64,000 bases of DNA from Vitis vinifera (taxonomy: Eukaryota; Streptophyta; Magnoliopsida; Vitales; Vitaceae): contig NC_081812.1 of NCBI RefSeq assembly GCF_030704535.1, positions 18,485,501 to 18,549,500 on the forward strand, given 5' to 3'. Both the position numbers and the translations under genes were made by a program. The notes beneath the pieces are model-generated. The model made no database searches, had not been told where the DNA came from, and was given only the letters and a program-made list of their open reading frames with translations. Of this stretch, positions 1-12,533 are shown piece by piece (position 1 is the first letter of the stretch; the number at the start of each line of letters is the position of its first letter).

Positions 1-249
1 CTTCTTTTCAATGAAAACGCTTCCAGTTGCAATGATCTTTCCAAGTTGATCATCTTCAATTACACATATAACATGATCATCACCAAGGGAGCTGAGCTCT
101 TGAAATCGTTCCTCAAATTCCTTGTCAGAGACAGAATCACATTCACTTAGTTGCTGCAGTAGCTCTATGAAACCTTTGCTTTTATCTGAGACCTCCAGTT
201 TTCGAACTTGAAACTTTTGGTCATTGCCGGATGAGTTATTGTTCTGCAT
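1..249 (-). CDS. GNA1: Glucosamine-6-phosphate N-acetyltransferase, N-terminal part (runs off left edge)
   Basis: GNA1 transfers acetyl from acetyl-CoA to glucosamine-6-phosphate, a step in UDP-GlcNAc synthesis, and is a small GNAT-fold enzyme. The visible 83 codons read on the minus strand from an ATG at 249-247 to the window edge. Residues 14-35 hold the family start (VRKLEVSDKSKGFIELL), followed by FEERFQEL, DDHVICVIED and GKIIATGSVFIEKK, which is the beta2-beta4 part of the GNAT fold. The acetyl-CoA loop and the catalytic C-terminal part lie outside the window. The reading frame stays open upstream of this ATG and joins a possible leader exon at 2391-2422, so the true N-terminus could be longer. 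The spacing and order of the conserved blocks match plant GNA1 as I remember it. Identity is confident; the start codon is not settled. Confidence 0.9.
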   Translation of the reverse strand, partial: MQNNNSSGNDQKFQVRKLEVSDKSKGFIELLQQLSECDSVSDKEFEERFQELSSLGDDHVICVIEDDQLGKIIATGSVFIEKK

Positions 250-2390
250 ACTTTCCAGAGAAACCTTACTTTTCGCCCGACTGTTAAAAACTGGCAACAT
301 TCGTTGAAATCAACAAAGAGCATTAGATGTGCCACAGTAAATAAAATCTTCAAAGAAAGTGACCTTAATTGTCAATGCTACTTCACAAAACTGAAGGGGT
401 GATGGCCTACCAACAATTCAGAAGTTCTAGCTTATAAATACTAGTGATTTTATTTAAAAATCAAAAATCAAAAATCAAAAATAAGAAAAGGAAAAGCTGA
501 TATTTTTACTATAGGAACTCCCAGTTTCATGCTGCTTCTCCCCAGAATTTGAAACTGTGCTCAAATGCATAGCACATGGAATCCCCACAATCTAAGCAAA
601 CAAAGAAGGCCTTCCCACCCCTCTTTTAGTACTTAAATTTAATTTGGTTATGCACAAGAAACACCCATGTAATGGGTTAGATAACTCACCAAACATGCAT
701 TTTGCAGCCCAGGAAGCATTTTACTTTCTTGACTCTTATAATCTTTCAGAATTATGAAAGGCAGTTCCCTCTTCATGTTGGGAGCTCACTTTCTAGGCAG
801 CTTACTCGTTGCATTTTATTCATCTCAACTAAGAACATACTTTTATATCAAAGCACAGGAATGTCAAAATTGTAATGATACATACAAAGTTGTGAAGTTC
901 AGCCAACAGCATGAATATCCTCCTTGTACATCAACCAAACTTGTTAATGTTTTCTACTTGACTTAATAAAGACTCGTTAATTGAACTATTCATGACAAAC
1001 AAAAAATGTTTTTTTTTTCCTTATTTTGAGGATAATAATAGTGAAGGCAATATCTTAGAAATGGCTTATACTTTATAATGGTGATACAGACATATTGAAC
1101 TACTAACTCGTGTGTTCAAATGCAAAGTGGAGCACAATAGATGGATTTAACACTAGCCATATAAGAACTCTCCTTAGTTGAAAAACATAAGGGAAAAAAA
1201 TACAAAGAAACCATCTAGATCAGGAGGAAGATACTAGCCAGACCAATGCCCTGCAGCATTGCTGCAACTGCTCAAATTCTCATAGCTCTCAATTTCAAGA
1301 GTAACAATTGGTGAAAATAAAATTTTAAGATAAAAGAACATTTTGAAAATATCCTAAATATCCTTAGTATGCTTTCTCATAGCAAATAATTTTGCAGTCC
1401 AGAATTCGTGAAATGAGAGAATTACAGCAACACGCACCAAGACATATTGAATTCGGGGGAAAAGGATTAGGGGTTCTGCATAACTCATTGTAATGATTCA
1501 GTCAAGAAAAAAATACCACACACAATTAAACTGTCAAATTGCCTTCATAAAATCCATAAACACCAAACATATTGATCAATAAACCATGTCGTTCTGTAAT
1601 CACGAAGACATAGTAGTTAATCAATATTAAAATAAATAAAATAAAAAGGTGACCCACAAAATCTGATTCAATTGCCAATGAACGGACACAGTAGCATCAC
1701 AACAAAGCTATCTCCTAAAAAATTATTTCCATTCCCATACAACAAAAAAGAAGAAAAAACTAGAGTAAGAATTTTGCAATATTGGCATTGAAATGAAGAA
1801 AATACAACATAAATATTCTCTATGCAATGAGTAGCCTCTGTTTGGATCACGGGGAGAGGAAGGGAAGTCCTTCAGCGAGTTTAAGCAGTTTTCTTTTCTT
1901 TCCTTTCCTTCCTTCCTACCTAACGAGATCCACACAGAGGCATAGTTTAATCCCAACGCCCAAAACACACATAGGTCACAGTTTTTCTCACTTCTTGCCC
2001 TTCTCACATCCAAAGAGAAACTCTAAAATTGAAACCTTCCAGCAATAGCATATCCAACTAATAAAGCACTCTAAGTGCAACCCGACCATCTGTTTGGTCA
2101 CCAGGAAAATGGAGAAAAATAAAAGAAAACCACATTTTGATTACTATGTTGTCTCTCTCACCCTCCTTGCTACCAAAAATCCGGAAAAAAAAAATCCAAA
2201 AAATTCAAATCAAATAAGCCAAAGTGTCTCATGAGTTTTAGATAAAGTGCAATTTTCTGTAATATCGAACCCTAGACGGCGAACAATTTACTATTCAAAA
2301 TTTTCTTTCATTTTCTCATTACTTTCACAGCATCCAGACGATTGTATCCAACGTATAAGTCGATTGATTGAATTGGGAAAAGAACAGTAC

Positions 2391-2570
2391 CTTGAACCGA
2401 GAGATTGACCAAGACGCAGCATTGGGAGAAAGGGACGATTCAATGCTTTTGCGGATGAGAAATTGAATGCTTTCGTGCAGTGATCTAGGTATCTTAAACA
2501 GATCGACCCAAACGCAGAACTCTGGAGAAGGGATGATTCGATCCTTCTGTCCAAACAGAAATTAAGGCTA
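2391..2570 (-). other. GNA1: Probable GNA1 leader exon (5' UTR, possibly coding at its end)
   Basis: On the minus strand this segment ends in CGGTTCAAG followed by a good donor (GTACTG, donor G at 2390). A plausible acceptor (TTTTTAACAG) lies at 290-281, giving an intron of about 2.1 kb (281-2390). An ATG at 2422-2420 in this exon would be in phase with the GNA1 frame after splicing and would add 21 residues (MLRLGQSLGSS...). The transcription start is inferred only from the end of compositionally gene-like sequence near 2570. Splice sites are seen in sequence; use of the upstream ATG is inference. Confidence 0.5.
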
Positions 2571-2588
2571 CGTTCATTAAGCTAATTA

Positions 2589-2641
2589 TGGGCCGAGAAT
2601 GGGCCTGCCCAATTTTTGAACTATTGGGCTGTAACTGGGCC
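2589..2641. promoter_or_regulatory. Cluster of four site II (TGGGCC/T) elements
   Basis: TGGGCC occurs at 2589-2594, 2600-2605 and 2636-2641, and TGGGCT at 2625-2630, all within 53 bases just upstream of the inferred GNA1 leader. Site II elements bind TCP-type factors and are enriched in plant promoters of ribosomal-protein and mitochondrial genes (established knowledge). The cluster sits in the intergenic space between divergently transcribed GNA1 and ISCA2, nearer to GNA1. Confidence 0.55.
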
Positions 2642-2899
2642 GATTTCTAGTTTATGTGGTGAATCTCTTCATTAAATTTTATATCTTGGAGATTTTTAAT
2701 TCATACTCAATTTAATAAAGTTAGATTTTAGGCTTCACAAATTTAATAAAATTTATAGAAACATTTTTAGAATCATTGTCATTTATAGTATTAAAAAAAC
2801 TATTTATTTATAAAAAAATACTTTATAGTTAATTCTCATAAAAACACTTATAAAAAAAAAAATTACTACAAACACTTCGAATATAAACATGATCAAACG

Positions 2900-3062
2900 C
2901 AATTTCCACGATAGTTTAATTGGTTAAAGCAAATACTTTCTGGTTAAAGCTAATACCGGAAAGTATATTCATAATAAGTAGAACATGATTTGAGTTCAAA
3001 TCCTATCATTAATGATGTCTTAAATTAACTCAATGTTGATTATTATATATCAAGAAAAAAAA
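2900..3062 (+). repeat. tRNA-derived SINE-like remnant
   Basis: An A-box-like stretch (TAGTTTAATTGGTTAAAGC, about 2912-2930) is followed some 75 bases later by a B-box-like stretch (GAGTTCAAATCC, about 2991-3002). The segment ends in an A-rich run at 3053-3062. The two boxes are too far apart for a working tRNA gene, and no cloverleaf is evident. It lies in the AT-rich GNA1-ISCA2 intergenic region. Assignment rests on box similarity only. Confidence 0.3.
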
Positions 3063-3562
3063 CATTATCAAACGCAATTTAAACCACATTTTCCCTTTAA
3101 TTTACCTTTTATTATTTTTATTCTTTTAATTCCAAAATAATTATGTAATAGTGAATAATTCCTTCTTCTTTTCAATCTATCTCCAACATTCATTCATTTT
3201 TAGTAAATTTTCATATTTAAAAAGTATTTAATAAATAAAATTAACAATTTAATAAATTTTAAAATTTAAGTTGTTAAATATATTAAGGATATTTGATAAA
3301 ACAATTTAACAGTACAACTTCAAATTAAAAATAAGTCATTCTAAAATAATTTAATTTATTTTCCACCAATAATTTCATTTTCACTTTAATTTTGACATTT
3401 TTATTATAACTTTGATAAATAATTTAAGAATTATATGAAATAAAAAGCACGAATCCAAATTTTATACGAAAGCTTGATGTTCTAAATTTTTATCATTGGT
3501 TCAACAGTTTGGAAGAAGCAAAGGAAGGAGGCAGAGGCGAAAGGCGGAAAGAGAGAGAAGGC

Positions 3563-6500
3563 ATGTCAAGATCGGTGCTTCGGCGTCTGCATACATTCAT
3601 CGCTGCTCGTATTCGGCAAAATCAAGCCCTACTTCTCACCACTTCTGCTCTTCACCACTCTCCATCTCCTTCTCAATCACCATCTCTCGATGCCATTCAA
3701 ATGACCGACAATTGCGTCCAAGTACTCTCTCCCTCTCTCCTTTATTTTATCGATGCGTTCGTTTTTTTTTTTTTTTTTTTTTGCCCCAATTTCCGCTAGG
3801 TGTAGGGTTTTGAATTCAATTGCTCACACGAATTTCAGTTTTTTTTGGTTGTGATGTGAAAATTTTCCGTTGTTGTTGGACTCATTGACAATCGTATCTA
3901 GGTTATGAAGCATATGGATATATTGATTAGGAAAAAACAGAGGAAACATGGAATGGAAATTTTTGGATCATAAAGTTTTGAGAAACGTACATCAAAGGAG
4001 CTTCCCAATATGCGAAGATATTTAGGATCGCTATGAAGTAGTGGGTAGAGCTTTCAGCTTAGTGGTTAGATTCATAATACTTGGCATGAGGGGCTGCACT
4101 GGGATATTAGGCGAGGTTAGAGGTTAGTGGGTTGCTTAATCCAGAATACCGTTTAGTTTTGGCTTACGTTTACCTCTGTGCTGAGTCTTTTTTTTTTTCC
4201 TCGACTAAAGATATGATCCATGTCAGTTGGTTTTGCAATGACATGGGTGTCTCATGAACGTACCTATTATTTGCATTTCAATTCCTCAAATGCTTGTATT
4301 GTTGCATATTGTCACTTGGTCTCTTTTTATTGACTCTAGGAATGCCTTACAGAGAATTAAGGAACTGCAAACCAATGAAGCTTCCATGAAGGATAAAATG
4401 CTTCGCTTGAGTGTCGAGACTGGTGGGTGCTCTGGGTTTCAATATGTCTTTTTACTGGATGATAAAACTAATTCAGATGACAGGTTTGCTTTCTTACCCA
4501 CCCATTTTTTGTTGCTCTTCCATGACTGCATTGGAATAATTTGCACTCAATTAATATTGTGTTTTCTTTACAACATCATCTTTTATTATTTAACATTTGC
4601 AGAATTTTTGAAAGGGATGGAGTGAAATTGGTGGTCGATAAAATTTCGTATGATTTTGTAAAAGGTGCAACTGTTGATTATGTTGAGGAACTGATCCGTT
4701 CTGCTTTCCTGGTAGGTCTCTTTATATTAAGCTTGCATTGTTTATTAGCTTGTGTCATTCAGAAGTACATTTGTGCATTAAATATCATACATGTGATCAC
4801 AACTTGACTACTAATTGCTATAGAATGATCGCCTATTCGACTTGCTTTATGGTATATTTTTCCTTTTGATCCATATCACATCTAATTCTAATATTTCATC
4901 CTTACACAGGCTTGATGATAGTAGTCATTCTAAAGTTTCTTGAAAGTATAAGTATTCTAGAATAACTTTCTAATTTATAGGATTTATTTCTTGAAATTTT
5001 GATTAGAATCTCATCCAAGCAGTATATCCTACTGTACAGAAAAGCCCTCTGAAACGTCTCCAGCTTCTTTCTAAAAGACATCTGGACTGTGAAAAAGTGG
5101 TAAAATGTCTTCTTTTTTTTTTTTCCAAGATATGACATGAAATTTGTGAAACACTTGATAATATGCTTTTAATGAGTGTAGAAAGCTTAAAATGTTAGGT
5201 AATTTCAGTCCATCCTACTGTACAGAAAACTGCTCTGAAACATCTCCAACTTCTCTCTAAAAGACATCTGGACTGAAAAAGTGATAGAATGTCTTTTTTT
5301 CCTGGATATGATATAAAATATGTGAAAGGCTTGATAATTTGCTTTTAATGAGGGTAGAAAGCTTAAAATGTTATGTAATTGGCAGCTTAAAATGTTAGGT
5401 AATTACAGGTGGCCAATATATACATGAATATATATATATATATATATATTTATTTAGGCTAAAGCCTTAACTCCTTACTTTCTTTTGGAATTGCACATAG
5501 CTTCAATAAATTGGGAAAATAAACAATACAGTGAGGTTTGAACTTATGACTTCCTGATAGCTTGGCTCTTGATACAAAGTTAAGCTACCAAGTTAATTCA
5601 AAAGTTTAAGATGTTAGGTTATGATGGGGCAATAATGCACATCAAGCTGATTTCAGGCAATTCGATAGCTTAAAATGCTATTAGAGTCTTAGTTGTTAGG
5701 AGGTCATGAGTTCGAACCTCAACATGTTTTTCTAATCTGCTATCCTCCCCACTTCTGCATTCCATGCTGCTTTCACCTCAGAGGAATCTGAACAAAGCAG
5801 TTGGAATGACCCCTTCCCGCAACCAAGCAACTTTGCTAGGTTTGATACCCCCTCCATATCCCAAACAAGCAACTGCTCAATCTTCTTTGCATTGATCGTA
5901 GTACTTATAGAAAAGGTTAAGAGACAGGCAGCTTCTTAAAGGGACTTTTATCAAAAGCAGGGAATCTGATGTTAGTGAGAGCTCATTTTCAAATGCTTTT
6001 ATCCCTTGCATTCATCCCAATTTCATTGACAAGGATTCAAAATGATTTGATGGATGGAAGGACAAGAAGTTCAAGTTTTGAATGAGAGCATGGACACAAG
6101 ATATATTAATGTGATAAAGAAATGATACATTGAAAAGCATGAGTATCGAAAGAGAAATAGGCAAATCAATTCCGAAACATGCTTATCTTAAGGTTCACAT
6201 TAGATCCTTAACTTTTTTCCTATGTGGTGTGTAAATCGTTTGGATTTTATTTAAGTTATAACTGTGAAAAGGAGCTTTTGAATCTAGGGATTTTAAATTA
6301 AACGGAATTAAAATTTTAAAAAATATAACTCCACTAACTAGAGTAGAATTGTCCCGTGTACTTGCGGTGTTCTTTGATTGGTATCTTTTATATATTCTTG
6401 TTAGCCTATCCAAAAAAAAAAAAAAAAGGCTAGAGGAGAATTTAAAAATATTTACAAGAGTAGAATTAGAGGAATTGTAAGAATTGATGGCCAAGTGACT

Positions 6501-7374
6501 ATTTGGTTCTCTTTGAACTGATCATTGATAAAGGGAGAATGAAGTGAACATTACCTGCAGGATTAGAACAGGATAGATGTTGTGGGGAAGTGGTTTTCGA
6601 TTGTTAGGTTAACATTAAAGGGCAATTTTGCTAGATAAAGGCCCTATACTAATGGTGCCTACCCACATAAAATAAGCATGCTGAAATGGAGACGTTAAGA
6701 TGGATAAATGACTAGAAAATGAATATGTTAGTTGAAAGCTAGAGGCAGGCATCTATTCAAGACAAGAGGGAAAGAAGACCGTATGACCCTAAATTTAGAG
6801 AGGAGATGACCCTCAATCTAGTTTGATGGGTAAACAGGATTTGTGGAGCAGAACGATAATAATTGGTAGATAAACACTTGGTGGAGTTTTGTGCCTGGCT
6901 TTTCAGTTGTTGACTTGTGAGATCTTCCTGGGTCGGGTTCATACCCTTGATAGAAAATTGGTTCGTATTTTTCATGATGGATAACTTTTAACTGTTAATT
7001 ACTCAGTCTATTGACGGTCAATTGATCTAATAATAGGTAATAGCACAAACATATTTGGTTACTTTTTGTGTATTTTGTGTTCTTTCTGTTATATTGACAA
7101 TTGCAAGGACATGGGCTAAAGTGCAGGGTGTGCCTTGTATGACCCTAAGAGATGCTCACCCTAGCATGACTTCCTGATCAAATTTAGGCTTCTCTTTCTT
7201 GGAGCCCATACTTGTATGGTTGAATAGTGTCTTCAAAATAATCATGTTTTTGGTACATTTGTACAAATGAGTGTATGGCATTGGCTAATTTCCAGTCTTG
7301 ACATGCAGGTGAGCACAAACCCGAGCGCAGTGGGTGGATGCAGTTGTAAAAGTTCTTTCATGGTGAAAGAATAG
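3563..7374 (+). CDS. ISCA2: Mitochondrial iron-sulfur assembly protein IscA-like 2
   Basis: This A-type carrier acts late in mitochondrial Fe-S assembly, where ISCA1/ISCA2 help make [4Fe-4S] clusters. Four exons give 154 aa: 3563-3721, 4353-4483, 4603-4711 and 7309-7374. All three introns are GT-AG and the phases join cleanly. Residues 1-45 form an Arg/Ser-rich, acid-poor presequence ([12 protein letters not shown]...), suggesting mitochondrial import. The family core follows: [16 protein letters not shown] with Cys79, then [27 protein letters not shown], and the C-terminal GGCSC motif with Cys144 and Cys146. GCSC instead of CGC is typical of the ISCA2 branch. An upstream in-frame ATG at 3509 would add a charged 18-residue stretch, so I prefer 3563. 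Intron 3 is 2.6 kb and holds repeats. Exon 4 starts GTGAGC immediately after the acceptor AG. Confidence 0.93.
5021..5392. repeat. Imperfect tandem duplication, unit about 186 bp
   Basis: Within ISCA2 intron 3 two adjacent units align with a constant offset of 186 bases. Anchors include ACTGTACAGAAAA (5031 and 5217), a shared stretch around AAAAGACATCTGGACTG, and AGAAAGCTTAAAATGTTA. The copies differ at many positions, so the duplication is not recent. A further partial copy of the tail (GCTTAAAATGTTAGGTAATT) follows at about 5384-5404. Confidence 0.8.
5428..5449. repeat. (TA)n microsatellite
   Basis: A run of about ten TA dinucleotides lies in ISCA2 intron 3. It is a simple repeat with no sign of other function. 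Confidence 0.9.
5515..5735. repeat. SINE-like fragments in ISCA2 intron 3
   Basis: The reverse strand at about 5527-5605 has A-box-like (AACTTGGTAGCTTAAC) and B-box-like (AAGTTCAAACCTC) stretches. The forward strand at about 5708-5722 shows GAGTTCGAACCTC. These look like decayed tRNA-derived SINEs or tRNA-related repeats. No full tRNA fold is present. Confidence 0.25.
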
Positions 7375-8547
7375 TCCTAGAAGTGATGTCAAGACCTTTT
7401 TAACCTCTATACTCTCAACATGGCTAAGTCATTCAAGTTTTGCTTCAATTGATCATTGCATCTATATTTCTTTGTCCTTATTAAATTTAAATTTCATGAT
7501 TACCATATGTAAGCCTATTTATGTAAACATGAGGCATGTGCCAGCTTGTATGTGACTGAATAACCAGAGTTTTCTCTCTGATGTATTTCTTCAAATTGAG
7601 GGTTCAACATCTAGCCATCTCTATTGATGGGCTAGCAATACAGCTAGTGTTTCACACTGTACCACGGAAATCATTGGATGGCTAGATGTAACAAACATTG
7701 ATGCAATTTGATTGGAAGTCCTCTCATCGTTCGGCATAACAGATTTAGTTTTTGGTTGGAAGAATCACGGGAAATGGAGGCATCACCACAAAGTAAAATA
7801 AGGAAACGGATTTTTAAAGATGCAAGTAGCTTACCTCAAATGCTACAAAATAAAATGAGCTGAGGCCTCTAGATATGGTTTTGTGGAATGGTGCTCTTTA
7901 AATAAATAAAGTGACCTGTGTACAAGCCACGGGCTAGCATATCTGTGTCTTTTTTTGGCTAAGCATGTAAGTTTTCATTCAAAAGCAACCTATCAACCTT
8001 GGATGGACGTTCCTTAGGCGTTTTGACCAAATTTCCCGAAGTAAAAAAGATGGATATTGTGCTTTGAAATGTGGCATTTTATTGAAAACTTCGGTCGACA
8101 GTTATTTTCTTCCCACTAACCGCCAATCAGAATCAATGGCCACTAATACACCATTTAATATGCTTCTCACATTTGAGAATGCAGGAACAGAAATTAAACG
8201 TTATCCCTTCAAACTGCCTGTGAAACACTAATCCAAAAGTGATATTTCTCTAGTATCAAAGAAAACTTTGTGGCACCATATCATCTTCCATAAAAATTTC
8301 AGGTGAATACATAAAGACAGACAACATTTCAGAGCTGAATTGTGAAACAAAATCATATTAAAACACAAGTAAAAAAAAAATCTACTTCGGACTAACATCA
8401 ATGCTTAAAAATTAAAATCTCAGGTTCAAAACAGAAGGATCCAATAAAGAAGAACAAATATAAGATCTTAGGCATTTTCAGATAAATGTTTTAACAGTCT
8501 TGTGCAGTACTACCACTCACTACAAAACTCTCATAATAAGCAAATTT
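7375..8547. other. Convergent intergenic region ISCA2-RPL10A
   Basis: This stretch holds the 3' flanks of two converging genes. I see no open coding region or recognisable repeat, only AT-rich sequence with short A runs. The exact polyadenylation sites cannot be placed. Confidence 0.6.
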
Positions 8548-11500
8548 CTAAAAGATGCGATTGGATTTCCCCATGGTACTCTTCAGGTACAGGCACCTCA
8601 CCTGATTGCAGGAACAGAAAACAGCAAAATGATTACTAAAGAACATTTAACTAAAATGCGAAACACAGCTCTAAAGAAAATATACCATCAAATATGCAAT
8701 AAACCTAGAAGTACATCATGGATCCAACCAGTAGTATGATTATAGCAAAATGTCAAATGAGCAAAGGGAAATGTCTCTGTACGAGCAAGACAAAATACAA
8801 AGGGATCTTGTTTCCATTGCAGTATTAATTGCATAATTCTAGTTAGCTAACTTTTTTGGAAAAGGAGAAAAAAGAGAGGAAAATATCCAAAATCTCTTGT
8901 TTGATTTGCCTTGTTAAGTAACATGGAAAATCAAATATGATAGAAAATTTTATGCAATTACAAATCCTTCATTTTTTTTATGTAACAGAGGAAAGAGGAT
9001 AAATAATTTGAGCATACAACAAAAACTAATTAAGTTTATAATTATTCTTCATTTTCCTTCACTTTTATTTTCCTCCTTATTTTCTTTCCTTCCTACTTTC
9101 CCTCATACTTTCCATGATCCAAACACATCTAAATAACTTCCTAACAACCTTCATTTGTAGCTGATGCAGGACTATGGTATTAGCCAGGGAACGAGTTATA
9201 TAACCCAGACAGAATCATAAGAAATACATATTCATAACAATCTAATGAGACACCTTCCTCATGGGCTACTCAAAATACAACCTAGCAAATCACGCATTGG
9301 CCAAAATTGACCAAGATGAAAGGATCTGAAATAGCATTTGGACTGCAACAAATAGACCAAAACCTACATGTGAATGGTATTTATAACCCACACAATTACA
9401 GGGTTTCTTATTTTATAAGAAACAAGATAAGGGTACATAGTCATGCAGTTGAACCCTAATTTTCAAAGCATAGGACCTACTTAATGGTTAGCTGCTTTGT
9501 CATGTTAAATGTGAGGTTGCTGAACTTACATTTTGCCAATTTTTCTTCAATAATGAGACAAGGAAGTTGACACTAAGTTGCACATTCTGGAAGATCTGCT
9601 TCTCCTCCATGCTGCAGTTGCCCACAGCAACACCCATGCAGAGAACCTTCTTAAGTTGGAACTTCACCATTGCTTTTGTTTCATTAACTTTTGACTCAAG
9701 GGATTCCTGATGAGTCACCAGTGTTGGAAACTTCCCTGCAGTAACCACCTGACAAGTATAAATATGATGCAAGGAAGAAATGTAACAAATGAACCTAGAT
9801 TTTAAGCTATTGCACTTAGTATCATTATATTATATTGATCAATATGATAAATTTACTAAGGTACTTAGTATGATAATGCCTCCTAAAGGGACACCAAGCA
9901 ATCAGAAAATGAGAATTAGATTTGAGTCATATTTTTGTATGTTTGGATAGAAAAATCAAAAATATATTAAGAGAGCAGTGCCTAGCAAAAGAGGTGCACC
10001 CAACGTACACAAGTGGTACACAAAAGCTAAATAACAGACGGAACACAACTGGAAAAATCATATTGAGTCATATTAACACACCGATCCCCCAGTGAGACAC
10101 ACTTTAGCAGTGTTGGACAATCCACCTAACACGAATACTTGTAAAATCATTTAAAATAAATCAACCCCATAAAAAAATATCAAAGAAAATAAACACAAAA
10201 ACAAAAAAACAAAAAAGGGGGGAAACAAAAACCTATCAGGCCAACTCTTTATTACTACCAGAAAAACATGAACATATTCCAATCATGTGAATATACATGT
10301 GAATAAGACATTCATGTGCTTCAGTTTTCACAACTTAGGGACCAATCATTGGGAAAAAATAGTTAGATGAATCCAATGAATGCACATTTTAATCATTACA
10401 TCATACAGCCTTCCATCACCAATCACAACCAAAATGTGCATCCTATCGATAGATGTTCTTCCAAACCAAGTCTAGCTGCTCTTGTTAAGAGAACATCATT
10501 ATCTTATCCCACTGTATACAACAATACATCCACTCTAAGATTTAATATAACTGCTAAAGGTTAACAATCATAACAATAATGAAATGGGCAACTAACTCAT
10601 GGCAAGTAACACCACTTGCCTGCCTTGTTGAGACCAGGGCCTAAAAGACGAGGGATCTGCTTGATGACAGCTTCAGATGCAAGAAAAGCATGGTACTTCT
10701 TGGCAAGCTTCTTGACCAGTTTCTTGTTCTTATTGAGCTTTTTCAGCCCTTCCACATCCATGTACTCTAATCCTATCTTCTCTGCCTGCCAGTTAACAAC
10801 GAGGGAAATGTTACATCAAAGAGAAAAGCTATATACAACTCATACTTCAACTGTAAAAGATGACTCTGAAATTCTAAGGGGAATATAACTCAATATTTTC
10901 AATTTGCATAAAAGTTCAGCATACATCCTTAGAATAGAACCACTCATATCTGAATTTATTTTTGTATAGAATGGTACATTATTGTAAAAACCTAGCCATA
11001 CAGCTTATAATAGGAAGTATAGCGTCACAGGAAAATCAAGGATTAAAAAATGATAGGAGAAATCAAAATCAATTTTTATTGTTTTGTTCTCAGTTATTTG
11101 TTAGATAAGTCAAAACAGTAATTTACCTCTTCCACATGCTGAGCATCACCAAGCATGCAGATCTTCATCTTAGGACGAGGGATGTGTGGCAGCTTCACAG
11201 ACCCACTAAAACGCTTGTCCTTTTGGGGATCATAGTTCTTCAGTCCAATTTGGAGTTCAATGGTCTCAATGAAGTTACGCTTTTTCTCCTTTGCATCTCC
11301 AACAATCTGGGTGATGGCCTCTCTCAATGCCTCACTCTGAAGCTTGCTGATAACAGAAAACAGAAGGCAAACATATTGGTTCTATATTCATAAACTTAGA
11401 TCATCTTTAAAAGTTACAAAAAACTGCAGTACCCATTTCTTTTTTTCTTTTTTTCTTTTTAATATAGGACTACAGTGATCATGTATTTCAACACAGCATA

Positions 11501-12266
11501 CATCTTAACATTCAATAAGCATAGTTGTAACATCTTTGGATAGAAGTAGGCATAAAGTTCAAAGATACCATGAGTCCTATCAAATGCTTGAATTTCATTA
11601 ACAAGATGCAAAAAAATAGACAACCAATATAGCATGAAACAAAATGCTTTTCCAATACAAAGACACCACATTGATCCAATGCCTTAAATGATGAAAATGG
11701 GAGAAAATTGTAGGTTCAAAGGTGAATTCAAAGAACATACAGACCTATAACATTTGGTTCATATCTTGTTATGCACAAATTTTTACCCACATTTTATTAT
11801 GCAAATAATATTGGGAAACGCATTATTTGTAAAAGGGGAAGTGAGCAGGTACAGTCAATCAAATCCTAATGGATTGAATGACTTGGAATACTTATAAGAA
11901 GTGTATTCAATCAATCAAGCAGAAAAAAGTCAAACAATCTCCGTTTAAACAAAGCTAAGTAAAGCTTGACAATGAAGAATAAACGTAGAGCTGCATTTCA
12001 ATAAAAAGTACCACAGAAATTCCTCGTGTAAATGGATATGTTCATAAATTTCAACAAACGAACTACAAGAGCAATGTTTGTTAAAATTTTGGAACACTTC
12101 TCTTCCTCTAAAAAACGAAGGGCGCCGATCTCATTTCGTCCAAGCAAGAAGATTAACAGTCCAGTTCGATTCTTAGTTGATTCAGCAAACACACAGACAC
12201 ATTAAAACAGATAGAAGAGACACTAAAATACGCTAATACATAGAGAGAAAGAGAGAAGTACCTCAT
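8548..12266 (-). CDS. RPL10A: 60S ribosomal protein L10a (uL1)
   Basis: uL1 forms the L1 stalk of the cytosolic large ribosomal subunit, near the E site. Five exons on the minus strand (12262-12266, 11127-11346, 10620-10785, 9530-9735, 8548-8601) give 216 aa, the usual family length. The first coding exon is only ATGAG. Recognisable blocks are [78 protein letters not shown] and LKSTMG near the end. Intron 3 starts with GCAAGT (10619 downward), so it is a GC-AG intron; no GT alternative nearby keeps the frame. The last exon begins GTGAGG directly after the acceptor AG. A leader exon probably lies above 12534 with donor GTATGT. Telo-box-like motifs there fit ribosomal-protein gene regulation. 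Confidence 0.95.
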
Positions 12267-12533
12267 GGCTACTGCTTTCTGTTTCTCTACAGTTTGATAA
12301 CTCTGTTGTCATTATAAAAAACAAGCGTGCGTCAACGTAATCCAAAAATCACACTACGTATATGAACAAAATGGAAGAAAAATAACTAAATTATAGATTT
12401 GATAGATTTGTCGGAAATTATTGAAAAATATCGGGATTTAGAAAAACATAAAGCCGCACGACAGATCTTCAAATGAAAAGAAACCTACAGGAATGGAGAA
12501 ACCCCAGAAAGTAGAAGGGGAGAGTAAACATAC

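Noticed and set aside
2905-3005. A tRNA gene
   Set aside because: A- and B-box-like motifs are too far apart and no cloverleaf can be drawn; it is better read as a SINE remnant.
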